Shown here: positions 41,726 to 48,690 of the stretch, in pieces
Numbering within the stretch: the first letter of the stretch is position 1
Layout: each line of letters begins with the position of its first letter
Assembly: GCA_015067715.1 (NCBI GenBank)
Contig: SVLY01000014.1
Location: 1-53,081 of the forward strand
Reading direction: 5' to 3'
Source of the DNA: Oscillospiraceae bacterium
GTDB taxonomy: Bacteria > Bacillota > Clostridia > Oscillospirales > QAMX01
Length of the DNA stretch: 53,081 nt
Notes under the pieces: model-generated
What the model was told of the DNA's origin: nothing
Database searches by the model: none
What the model saw: the letters and a program-made list of their open reading frames with translations, nothing else
Translations under genes and position numbers: made by a program

Positions 41726-43621
41726 TCAGAACTTCGTAACGTCTTCGACCTTGAGGGTAACGCTCTGGCCGGCTTTGAGGAAGGTCTTTTTAAAGCCCAG
41801 AAGCTGTTTTTCTTCGGGGGTGATCTTATAGCGGAGCACGCTGTAGGCGGTGTCGGTGTTGCCCACGTTGGAAAGGGTGACGGTCTCCTCATCGACCCAG
41901 GTCTCGGTGACTTCGGTATAGGTCAGACCGTGGCCGAAGGCGTAGGTGGGAGTGCCCTTGAAATAGCGGTTGGTGCGGTTCTCCATGGAATAGTCCTCGA
42001 AGGGGGGCAGATCGTCGTCAGAGGCGTAGAAGGTGACGGGAAGTCTGCCGGAGGGGCTGACCTTGCCGTAAAGCACGTCTGCCAGAGCTCTGCCGCCCTG
42101 GGCGCCGGGGTAGAAGCACTGGACAACGGCGTTGCAGGCCTTATCCTGGTCGGCAAGAACGACGGCACTGCCGCTGATATTCACGAAAACAACGGGCTTG
42201 CCAAGGGCGATGATCTCCCGGTAAAGTGCCTTCTGGCTTTCGGGAAGCTCGATAGAGAGCTTGTCGCCGTCGGCGCTGTTGTTAAAGGCGTCGCCCTGCT
42301 CGCCCTCCATGGAGGGGTTCAGACCCATGACGAGGACGACAACGTCCGCAGCCTTCGCGGCGATAACGGCGTCCGGCATGGTGGTGGCGTCAAAGTCTGC
42401 GCCCTGGATCTTATAGCTGTGACAGCCGGGGGCGTAGCCCACCTTACCTTGGGCGGCCTCGCGGATACCCTCGAGAACGGTGACGTACTCGGTGGGAGTG
42501 CCGGCGTAGTTTGCAAGCAGAACGCTCCGCTCGTCCGCGTTGGGGCCGATAACGGCGATATTGGTCTTGGGATCAAGGGGCAGAATGCCGTCGTTTTTCA
42601 GAAGGACGACGGAGTCCTGAGCCACCTTGCGGGAAAGGGCGACGTGCTCGGGGCACTCGATAACGCTGTAGGGGATGCTGTCGTACTCGCAGTCGTCGTC
42701 GAACTGACCAAGACGTATTCTGGCCTCAAACAGGCGCTCAACGGCGCGGGTGACGGTCTCTTCCGAGAGCAGACCCAGCGCAACGGAGGTCTTCAGCCAC
42801 TGATAGGCGTTGCCGCAGTTCAGATCACAGCCGGAGTTCACCGCCAGAGCGGCGCTTTCGGCGGCGTTTGCGGTGACCTTGTGGTTTTCGTTAAAGTCAC
42901 AAATCGCACCGCAGTCCGAGACCACGTAGCCGGAGAAGCCGAACTCTTTTCTCAGCTTTTCCTCCAGCAAAAAGGGGCTGCCGCAGCAGGGCTCGCCGTA
43001 AACGCGGTTGTAAGCGCCCATAACGCAGGAGGGGTCGCTGTGCTTGATGCAGTAGCGGAAAGCCCAGAGATAGGTCTCGTTCAGATCCCGCTCCGAGGGA
43101 GCAACGTCAAAGGTGTGGCGCAGATCCTCCGGACCGCTGTGGACGGCGTAGTGCTTCAGAGTGGCGTCGGCCTTGCGGTATTTGCCCTTGCCCTGAAGGC
43201 CGTTTACAAAGGCCGTGCCCAATTTTGCGGTAAGGGTGGGGTCTTCGCCGTAGGTCTCGTGGCCCCGTCCCCAACGGGGATCGCGGAAGATATTGATGTT
43301 GGGAGCAAAGAAGTTAATGCCCTGATATCTGGCGGTGTCCCCGGCCTTGCGGTATTCGTTATATTTTGCGCGGCCCTCTGTGGCGATAACGTCGGCCACG
43401 GTCTCCATCAATTCGTCGTCAAAGCTGGCGGCCATGGCAATGGCCTGGGGAAAAACGGTGGCTCTGCCGGAACGGGCGACACCGTGGAGGCACTCGTTCC
43501 ACCAGTTATATCCGGGTATTCCAAGCCGCGGGATGGCGGGGGCATCGTATCTCATCTGAGAAAGCTTCTCGGGCAGGGTCATTTTTGCCACAAGCTCTTT
43601 TGCACGTTCTTTAAAGGTCAT
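41726..43621 (-). CDS. Glycoside hydrolase family 3 (beta-xylosidase/beta-glucosidase)
   Basis: A 631-residue GH3 enzyme from ATG 43621 (GGAGGAAG upstream). The GH3 N-terminal barrel shows YNWWNECLHGVAR, NIFRDPRWGRGHETYGEDP and LKHYAVHSGPEDLRH; HSGPE is typical of bacterial beta-xylosidases. The nucleophile aspartate is in GYVVSDCGAICDF. The C-terminal sandwich includes SVVLLKNDGILPLD, and the last 70 residues match the fibronectin III-like domain (YAFGHGLTYTEV, LGFKKTFLKAGQS). At 631 residues it is somewhat short for the family. No signal peptide, so cytoplasmic. Fits use of xylan- or arabinoxylan-type oligosaccharides with the GH127 enzyme. Confidence 0.92.
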   Translation of the reverse strand: MTFKERAKELVAKMTLPEKLSQMRYDAPAIPRLGIPGYNWWNECLHGVARSGRATVFPQAIAMAASFDDELMETVADVIATEGRAKYNEYRKAGDTARYQGINFFAPNINIFRDPRWGRGHETYGEDPTLTAKLGTAFVNGLQGKGKYRKADATLKHYAVHSGPEDLRHTFDVAPSERDLNETYLWAFRYCIKHSDPSCVMGAYNRVYGEPCCGSPFLLEEKLRKEFGFSGYVVSDCGAICDFNENHKVTANAAESAALAVNSGCDLNCGNAYQWLKTSVALGLLSEETVTRAVERLFEARIRLGQFDDDCEYDSIPYSVIECPEHVALSRKVAQDSVVLLKNDGILPLDPKTNIAVIGPNADERSVLLANYAGTPTEYVTVLEGIREAAQGKVGYAPGCHSYKIQGADFDATTMPDAVIAAKAADVVVLVMGLNPSMEGEQGDAFNNSADGDKLSIELPESQKALYREIIALGKPVVFVNISGSAVVLADQDKACNAVVQCFYPGAQGGRALADVLYGKVSPSGRLPVTFYASDDDLPPFEDYSMENRTNRYFKGTPTYAFGHGLTYTEVTETWVDEETVTLSNVGNTDTAYSVLRYKITPEEKQLLGFKKTFLKAGQSVTLKVEDVTKF

Positions 43622-43656
43622 TATAACTTCCTCCGGTATACAATTCTCTTGCATAC

Positions 43657-43685
43657 ATTATACACAAATCTGTGGATTAACGCAA
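43657..43685 (-). promoter_or_regulatory. Promoter of the GH3 gene
   Basis: On the minus strand: TTGCGT (43680-43685), 17 bases, TATAAT (43657-43662). Confidence 0.7.
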
Positions 43686-43695
43686 GGGTTTATTA

Positions 43696-43724
43696 TTGCA
43701 AACTCTTTTTCACTGTGCTATAAT
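43696..43724 (+). promoter_or_regulatory. Promoter of the carbohydrate-binding lipoprotein gene
   Basis: TTGCAA (43696-43701), 17 bases, TATAAT (43719-43724) with TGC before the -10. It is back to back with the GH3 promoter, 10 bases away, so one operator could control both. Confidence 0.78.
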
Positions 43725-43769
43725 GGACATGGTCAGCACAATATTGTCTCAAAAGGGAGGAACGGCGCC

Positions 43770-45482
43770 GTGAAAAAAACAACTCTGCTTGCCGCCTGCG
43801 TTTTGTCGCTGGCGATGCTTGGCGGCTGTTCCCTTGAAGAGCCCCGGACAGGCGGCCACGTGTCCCTCCCCGTCCGCACAGAGCAGACAACCAACCAAAC
43901 CGAGCCCCTCCCCCTTTCCCGGCCTGCCCTCCCCGACCTTTCCGACCCAATTGAGATCAATATCTCCGGAGACACCGCAGAGGGAAACGGAGTCCGCAAA
44001 ACGGAAAACGGCGCAGAGATATACCTGCCGGGAGTTTACAGGCTCCACGGGGTCTCAAACGATTTCGTTCTCACCGTTGACCTGCTGGACGACGAAGCTC
44101 CCCTCTATCTCATTCTGGACGAGGTCCACGTCTCCTCATCCTTCGTCTCGCCCCTGTATTTTCCCCGGTGCTCCGACTGCCACATTATTCTAACGGAAAA
44201 CACGGACAACTCCGTCTCCGGCGGAGCCGTTCCCAACGCCGCCGACGTGAACGCGGCGGTATGGACGTTAGGCAACCTCACTGTTTCCGGCGGAACGCTG
44301 ACCGTCAGCGGAGAAGCGGACAACGCGATCTCCTCAAAGGACGAAATATTTCTCTTCGACGCGGAGCTCTACCTTTCCGCTCCGGACGATGGGATCTCCG
44401 GCCGCGACCTGCTTTGGGCGGAAAACAGCTATATATGCGCCGAGGTTGGAGGCGACGGCATCAAGGCCACCAACCTTGAAAGCGGAAAGGTCAGCCTGTT
44501 AAACTGCACTCTGGAGCTCGTCACCGGCCTCGACGGCATAGACGGGGCAACGGAGCTCTGCCTTTCCGGTTGCAGTGCAAGCATTCTTGCCGGCGGCGGC
44601 CACACCGCCGCCAAGATGAAGGTGGACGACGCGCCCCGGGTTTACGACCCTCTTAAGCCCAGTTACAAGGGTCTGAAATCCACAAAAGCCACGTATATCT
44701 ATTCCTCCACCCTCACCGCAGACTGTGCTGATGACTGTATTCACAGCGACGGGGAGCTCATTCTCAAAAACAGCGCGCTCAGCCTCTCCTCCTCGGACGA
44801 CGCCGTCCACGCAAACGGGGTGCTCAGGCTCACATCCTGCACCGCCGACATTCCCTATTGCTACGAAGGCTTTGAGGGCAGTGACGTTTTTCTCAACGAC
44901 CTCACCGCCACCGTCCGCGCCTTTGACGATGGAGTTAACGCCTCCGCTTCGGGAGCGGAGTTCGTCTTTGACGGCGGCGAGCTGTTTATGGTCTGCGCCG
45001 GGGACGGAATAGACTCAAACGGCTCTATTGTTATTGAAGACGGAACCCTTCTCATAAACGGCCCCACGCCGGACTACAACAGCGTGCTTGACTTCAAGCT
45101 GGACTACGGCTGCTTCGTCCGCGGCGGCACCTACGTTTCCACAGGGGCCTCCGGCATGGCACTTGTCCCCGAAAAAACGGATACCGCCGCCGTGCTCTCT
45201 CTCACCTTCGACCGCCAGATCCCCCCAAACGTTCCGATCTCCGTCCTGGACGAAAACGGCAGACTTCTGGTCTGCTTCGTCCCCGAAAAGGCCTGGCAGA
45301 ATTTCCAGTTCAGCTCGCCATCTCTCACCGTCGGCCAAACTCTCACCGTACACCTTGGCGGAAGCCTTTCCCAAAAGCCGGAAAATTGTATCTCTCCCGT
45401 TCTTCCCAAGGGTAACAGGGAGGTTTATCAGGTAAAACTCACCTCAGCGGTTACGAAAATCAATCTCTCCACATCAAAATAG
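43770..45482 (+). CDS. Carbohydrate-binding domain lipoprotein (DUF4353 family)
   Basis: A 570-residue protein starting at GTG 43770 with GGGAGGAA upstream. The lipobox LGGC places the modified cysteine at residue 20. After a Pro/Thr-rich linker come repeated right-handed beta-helix-like units: each has a D-D-G/A stretch followed by an N/S-rich turn (DNAISSKDEIFLFDAEL, DDGISGRDLLWAENS, DDCIHSDGELILKNS, DDAVHANGVLRLTSC, DDGVNASASGAEFVF, GDGIDSNGSIVIED). This matches DUF4353, annotated as carbohydrate-binding and often linked to CotH kinases or cell-surface proteins; here no CotH gene is near. Probably surface-anchored and sugar-binding. Confidence 0.85.
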   Translation: MKKTTLLAACVLSLAMLGGCSLEEPRTGGHVSLPVRTEQTTNQTEPLPLSRPALPDLSDPIEINISGDTAEGNGVRKTENGAEIYLPGVYRLHGVSNDFVLTVDLLDDEAPLYLILDEVHVSSSFVSPLYFPRCSDCHIILTENTDNSVSGGAVPNAADVNAAVWTLGNLTVSGGTLTVSGEADNAISSKDEIFLFDAELYLSAPDDGISGRDLLWAENSYICAEVGGDGIKATNLESGKVSLLNCTLELVTGLDGIDGATELCLSGCSASILAGGGHTAAKMKVDDAPRVYDPLKPSYKGLKSTKATYIYSSTLTADCADDCIHSDGELILKNSALSLSSSDDAVHANGVLRLTSCTADIPYCYEGFEGSDVFLNDLTATVRAFDDGVNASASGAEFVFDGGELFMVCAGDGIDSNGSIVIEDGTLLINGPTPDYNSVLDFKLDYGCFVRGGTYVSTGASGMALVPEKTDTAAVLSLTFDRQIPPNVPISVLDENGRLLVCFVPEKAWQNFQFSSPSLTVGQTLTVHLGGSLSQKPENCISPVLPKGNREVYQVKLTSAVTKINLSTSK

Positions 45483-45524
45483 CCTGTCCCACCACACATT
45501 ATCAAAAAAGGTCGGTGCGTTCAA

Positions 45525-46730
45525 GTGAACAATTTTATTAAATATTATATCCGGGATTCCTTCAACGCCTCTGCTCTGCTTTTCAGCGCCGGATCCATTA
45601 TCCAGGGCTTTTTAGCCTATTTCGGCGTGGACAGCGTTCGCACGGGGTATTTCTCCTTTGCGGTCACGGCAACACAGGTTGCGACCATGCTGATCTATTC
45701 CGGTCTGGCGGACAAGGTTAAGGACTGTAAAAAGGCCGTCGCCATCATCACTCTCCAATACGTATGGTTTTTTGCCGCGACCATCGTCCTCTGCCTTTTC
45801 CCCAACGCCTCCTCCGGCGTGGCCTTTTGGGTGATACTGGTCTTCGGCATTATTCAGAACGTCTTCATCGGTATGCGAAGCGCCCTGGACTACAAGCTGC
45901 CCTATCTCACCATCGACATGACAAAATACGCCCAGCTCAACGCCATAAGCGGCATATGCTCCGGAATCTGCTGTGTTGCCGTTAACATGGTGTTCACGCG
46001 TTTTCTCAACAACCCGCGCTTTGAATACACAAGCGTGACCCTTTGGGGCTTCGTCACCGCCTCGCTGTTTTTGCTCCTCTCCGCATTTATGACGACCCGG
46101 CTGAAAACCTCCGGTGTTGACGCGCCGGAAATGCAGAAGGCAAAAACCTCTCTGCTCACCATACTCAAAAGCAAAAGCTTTCTCATTCTTGCCGCCCCCA
46201 ACTTTCTCCGGGGAATTTGCATGGGCACCATCAGCATGGCGGCGGTTATCTGGCTTGCGGATATAGACAGCTCACCTGCCTCCACGGCGGTGCTCGTCAC
46301 CATATCCACTTTGGGCTCAATGGTCTCCTGCCTTATCTACAGCGTTATGTCACGGTTTATCAAGCAAAACGTGATCTGCATTATCGGAAGCGGGGCTCTG
46401 CTGGTGTTCATGCCCCTTATGCTGGCAGGAAAAAACAGCGTTGTGTTCTGCATTTTCTATCTTCTGGCAAACGTTGGCTATATCTTCGTCAACAACTCCG
46501 TGCCCTGCCGCATTTCCGAGGTCGTGCCCTACGACATGATCGCCGGATATTCCGCCCTTCGTCTCAGCATAACCATGGGCGGAAGCGCCCTCGCCAGCCT
46601 TATCGTGGGCTATCTTGTGGGTGTCGTTCCCTCCTGGACCATACTTTTTGGCGCCGGACTTTTACAGCTGATCTCCGGCATGGTGTTTTTGCTCTACCGC
46701 CCCAAAGAAAAGGCGGAAAGCGCAAATTAA
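45525..46730 (+). CDS. MFS transporter
   Basis: A 401-residue polytopic membrane protein with about 12 transmembrane segments, starting at GTG 45525 (AAAAGG upstream). The first loop motif (SGLADKVKDCKKAV) fits the MFS cytoplasmic loop 2-3, and the two halves are joined by a charged loop (TRLKTSGVDAPEMQKAKTSL). Similar MFS proteins in gut Clostridia lie in polysaccharide loci. It is the only transporter in the window. Substrate unknown; sugars or drugs are possible. Confidence 0.85.
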   Translation: MNNFIKYYIRDSFNASALLFSAGSIIQGFLAYFGVDSVRTGYFSFAVTATQVATMLIYSGLADKVKDCKKAVAIITLQYVWFFAATIVLCLFPNASSGVAFWVILVFGIIQNVFIGMRSALDYKLPYLTIDMTKYAQLNAISGICSGICCVAVNMVFTRFLNNPRFEYTSVTLWGFVTASLFLLLSAFMTTRLKTSGVDAPEMQKAKTSLLTILKSKSFLILAAPNFLRGICMGTISMAAVIWLADIDSSPASTAVLVTISTLGSMVSCLIYSVMSRFIKQNVICIIGSGALLVFMPLMLAGKNSVVFCIFYLLANVGYIFVNNSVPCRISEVVPYDMIAGYSALRLSITMGGSALASLIVGYLVGVVPSWTILFGAGLLQLISGMVFLLYRPKEKAESAN

Positions 46731-46744
46731 ATTTCTTTTTCCTA

Positions 46745-46773
46745 TTGACAAAACCTTTGCCATCTGCTATAAT
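46745..46773 (+). promoter_or_regulatory. Consensus promoter of tRNA-Cys
   Basis: TTGACA (46745-46750), 17 bases, TATAAT (46768-46773). Confidence 0.9.
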
Positions 46774-46787
46774 ATGCCATGTTGTTC

Positions 46788-46858
46788 GGCACCATAGCCA
46801 AGCGGTAAGGCAGAGGTCTGCAAAACCTTTATCCCCGGTTCGATTCCGGGTGGTGCCT
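46788..46858 (+). tRNA. tRNA-Cys (anticodon GCA)
   Basis: A 71-base cloverleaf. Acceptor stem GGCACCA/TGGTGCC with discriminator T; anticodon stem GAGGT/ACCTT encloses CTGCAAA, giving GCA. T arm CCCGG-TTCGATT-CCGGG. CCA is not encoded. A terminator and a hairpin array follow at once. Confidence 0.96.
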
Positions 46859-46860
46859 TC

Positions 46861-46899
46861 AAAAACAAAAGCACTGCGAGAGCAGTGCTTTTTGTTTTT
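46861..46899 (+). terminator. Intrinsic terminator of tRNA-Cys
   Basis: AAAAACAAAAGCACTGC pairs with GCAGTGCTTTTTGTTTTT around a GAGA loop. The whole terminator recurs at 47800-47838 without a tRNA in front. Confidence 0.92.
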
Positions 46900-47070
46900 G
46901 AACGATGTGTTCCGCTTGCGCGGAACGAGATATGCACTTCGTGCGTGATGTTTCCTTCGGAAGTGATGTGCGCTTCGCGCGTGAGGATGCGGAACACATC
47001 ACATCACTTTGCGCCAACGGCGCAATACATCACTGTGCGTTAGAACTACATCACTATGGCGAAGCCATAA
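46900..47070 (+). repeat. Hairpin array B with orientation switch
   Basis: Mini-hairpins with TTC-type loops and GTGATGT linkers on the left: 46909-46926 (GTTCCGC/GCGGAAC), 46934-46944 (GCAC/GTGC), 46952-46962 (TTCC/GGAA) and 46970-46980 (GCGC/GCGC). Then GCGGAACACATC (46989-47000), the exact complement of 46904-46915, closes the left half into one larger stem. On the right the linkers are ACATCAC and the loops GAA or AAC: 47009-47025 (TTGCGCC/GGCGCAA), a degenerate unit near 47034-47046, and 47055-47069 (TATGGC/GCCATA). Array C repeats this arrangement. It lies between the tRNA-Cys terminator and a promoter. Confidence 0.85.
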
Positions 47071-47078
47071 CATCACTA

Positions 47079-47107
47079 TTTACAAACAATCAAATTTATG
47101 CTATAAT
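47079..47107 (+). promoter_or_regulatory. Promoter at the end of array B
   Basis: TTTACA (47079-47084), 17 bases, TATAAT (47102-47107). The -35 and spacer recur behind array C, so the promoter is part of the repeated module. Confidence 0.75.
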
Positions 47108-47189
47108 AAAATTGCTAATCGGGGACGGTACCCATCACAAAAAACGACATTAGCGAAAAAGCAAATCAATACAAAGGGGGACGACACCC

Positions 47190-47756
47190 ATAGAAAAAAA
47201 CGTAATTGTTGTTGATGAGCAAGGAAATGAATATGAGGCGACCTACCCGAAAAGGGCGAAAGGTCTTGTAAAAAACGGCAGGGCACGCTTCGTAGATGAA
47301 AACAAAATATGCCTTGCGTGTCCTCCGGATAAAATTTTGGAGGAAGAAAAAGTGGAAGAAAATAAATTAACCGCAAAAGAAATATTCGTACAGCTTACTA
47401 TATTGCAAAAGCAGCTCACAGAAAACAGTCAAACGTCTTTGCATCGACTTGGAGATGCACTTTCATCACTTGAGGGCGAAGATTGCGAGGCTCGTTTCGA
47501 GCAGATTCCCGAAATTTGCGATGTTTTTAAAACGAGAGAGTTAACATTTCTCAGAATGCTTGAAATGTATGCGAAGATGTACGATGACGTTCAAAACGAG
47601 GAAACCCAAAAAGTTAATTTGGTGAAATCGGCATTTGATAACAATATGGCAATGATCAAGGATTCCGATATGGAAACCCAAGACAAGTATGCCGCTCTCG
47701 GTTATGTTACCGATAAAATTGCAGAACTTGTTGAAAAAATCGTTGTCGATAGGTAA
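47190..47756 (+). CDS. Cargo protein of unknown function with possible ATA start
   Basis: The frame is open from 47154. The first 45 residues after ATA 47190 (IEKNVIVVDEQGNEYEATYP, then KRAKGLVKNGRARFVDEN and KICLACPPDKI) look like a conserved domain seen at the start of many small Clostridia proteins of unknown function (from memory). AAAGGGGG lies nine bases before this ATA, but no ATG, GTG or TTG is suitably placed; the first is TTG 47337, which would lose the domain. Perhaps an ancestral ATG mutated to ATA, or ATA is used. The rest is helical and acidic (EENKLTAKEIFVQLTILQKQ, TSLHRLGDALSSLEG, VNLVKSAFDNNMAMI), probably a coiled bundle. AT-richer than core genes; cargo of the array B module. 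Confidence 0.68.
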   Translation: MEKNVIVVDEQGNEYEATYPKRAKGLVKNGRARFVDENKICLACPPDKILEEEKVEENKLTAKEIFVQLTILQKQLTENSQTSLHRLGDALSSLEGEDCEARFEQIPEICDVFKTRELTFLRMLEMYAKMYDDVQNEETQKVNLVKSAFDNNMAMIKDSDMETQDKYAALGYVTDKIAELVEKIVVDR

Positions 47757-47773
47757 TTTTAACATATTCATGT

Positions 47774-47790
47774 TGGCATCTTTTTTGTCA
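47774..47790 (+). repeat. 17-base module boundary repeat, copy 1
   Basis: TGGCATCTTTTTTGTCA. An identical copy is at 48674-48690. Both copies lie just behind a cargo gene and just before a hairpin block. A weak upstream dyad (AACAT/ATGTT) and the T run could make it a transcription stop. Confidence 0.8.
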
Positions 47791-47799
47791 ACGCACCTC

Positions 47800-47838
47800 A
47801 AAAACAAAAGCACTGCGAGAGCAGTGCTTTTTGTTTTT
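47800..47838 (+). terminator. Duplicate of the tRNA-Cys terminator without a tRNA
   Basis: Identical to the terminator at 46861-46899. Upstream there is no tRNA sequence; homology stops about at the tRNA 3' end. It now ends the cargo transcript. Confidence 0.9.
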
Positions 47839-48010
47839 GAACGATGTGTTCCGCTTGCACGGAACGAGATATGCACTTCGTGCGTGATGTTTCCTTCGGA
47901 AGTGATGTGCGCTTCGCGCGTGAGGATGCGGAACACATCACATCACTTTGCGCCAACGGCGCAATACATCACTGTGCCATAAGGCACTGCATCACTTCGG
48001 CGCCAGCCGA
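47839..48010 (+). repeat. Hairpin array C, near-copy of array B
   Basis: Follows the copied terminator and matches array B almost base for base up to about 47970, with one change in the first stem (GCGGAAC to ACGGAAC). The right part differs: GTGCC/GGCAC (47974-47987) is intact where B is degenerate, and the last hairpin is CGGC/GCCG (47998-48009) instead of TATGGC/GCCATA. So units can be exchanged while linkers (ACATCAC) stay constant. Confidence 0.85.
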
Positions 48011-48020
48011 TACATCACTC

Positions 48021-48049
48021 TTTACAAACAATCAAATTTATGATAAAAT
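48021..48049 (+). promoter_or_regulatory. Promoter at the end of array C
   Basis: TTTACA (48021-48026), 17 bases, TAAAAT (48044-48049). Same -35 and almost the same spacer as behind array B. Confidence 0.7.
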
Positions 48050-48072
48050 ATAACCGAAAGCGAGGTGCTCTT

Positions 48073-48432
48073 ATGGCTGAATCTAAATTGCGTGAACTTT
48101 CAATGGAGTTTTCCGTTGACATCATCAATCTTGTAAAATATCTGAAAGCTAATCACGAATCTGTTATCGCTAATCAGATTGGCAGAAGCGGAACTTCTAT
48201 CGGTGCAAATATCCACGAGGCACAGTATGCACAAGGCAAAAAGGATTTCATATCCAAGCTTGAAATCGCGCTCAAGGAGGCAAGTGAAACAGGTTATTGG
48301 CTTGAGCTTGCCTACAGAACAAATAATATTGGTGAAAAGCAATATAAGATTTTGTCCGACAAATGCGCCACGATTCGCGTGATGCTCGTTTCTTCTTGCA
48401 AAACGGCAAAGGCAAATATTGATAACAAATGA
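48073..48432 (+). CDS. Four-helix bundle protein (S23/IVS type)
   Basis: A 119-residue protein from ATG 48073 (GAGGTG upstream). Four helices are seen: ELSMEFSVDIINLVKYLK, NQIGRSGTSIGANIHEAQYA (the family signature around RSGTSIGANI-EA), DFISKLEIALKEASETGYWL and YKILSDKCATIRVMLVSSCK. This is the four-helix bundle family first found in intervening sequences of bacterial 23S rRNA and related to the Avd accessory protein of diversity-generating retroelements. It probably forms a pentamer that binds nucleic acid. Here it is not in rRNA but sits directly behind hairpin array C, so it may bind that structure (inference). Its stop overlaps the ATG of the next, broken gene. Confidence 0.88.
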   Translation: MAESKLRELSMEFSVDIINLVKYLKANHESVIANQIGRSGTSIGANIHEAQYAQGKKDFISKLEIALKEASETGYWLELAYRTNNIGEKQYKILSDKCATIRVMLVSSCKTAKANIDNK

Positions 48433-48672
48433 GAAAGTTATATACAGCTTTTAAGGGATCACACAACACTTCCTTTCAACTTGTCAATCAAATAAATGGA
48501 GATAAAGGATTCAGGTATAATCTATACTGTATCCAACAAGCCAACTGCGTATTTATGTAATGCCGCCTATTACCATATGTTGAAAAGGAATCGAAATACC
48601 GTATTTATTCATATCCCATCGATGAAAGGGATGAATCCATCCTTGATGAATAAACTTTTACAGATGGTTTGA
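48429..48672 (+). pseudogene. Broken pyroglutamyl-peptidase I family gene
   Basis: ATG 48429 overlaps the four-helix bundle stop. The first frame reads MRKLYTAFKGSHNTSFQLVN and soon runs into a stop; a second frame (ATG 48496 to TGA 48670) reads SGIIYTVSNKPTAYLCNAAY and VFIHIPSM. These resemble the N- and C-terminal ends of the pyrrolidone carboxylate peptidase family, including the catalytic Cys region SN-(T)A-YLCN. About 100 residues in the middle are missing and the frames do not match, so this is a deletion remnant. AT-rich like the other cargo. Confidence 0.7.
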
Positions 48673-48673
48673 G

Positions 48674-48690
48674 TGGCATCTTTTTTGTCA
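48674..48690 (+). repeat. 17-base module boundary repeat, copy 2
   Basis: Identical to 47774-47790. It overlaps the region directly after the broken peptidase gene and runs straight into array D. Confidence 0.8.

Noticed and set aside
41672-43723. 683-codon plus-strand frame opposite the GH3 gene
   Set aside because: Antisense shadow of a full-length GH3 gene with promoter, ribosome site and terminator on the minus strand.
46900-47070. rRNA intervening sequence
   Set aside because: No rRNA gene in the window; the neighbouring RNA gene is a tRNA.
48073-48432. Diversity-generating retroelement (Avd-like protein)
   Set aside because: No reverse transcriptase, no template/variable repeat pair with adenine-specific changes in the window.
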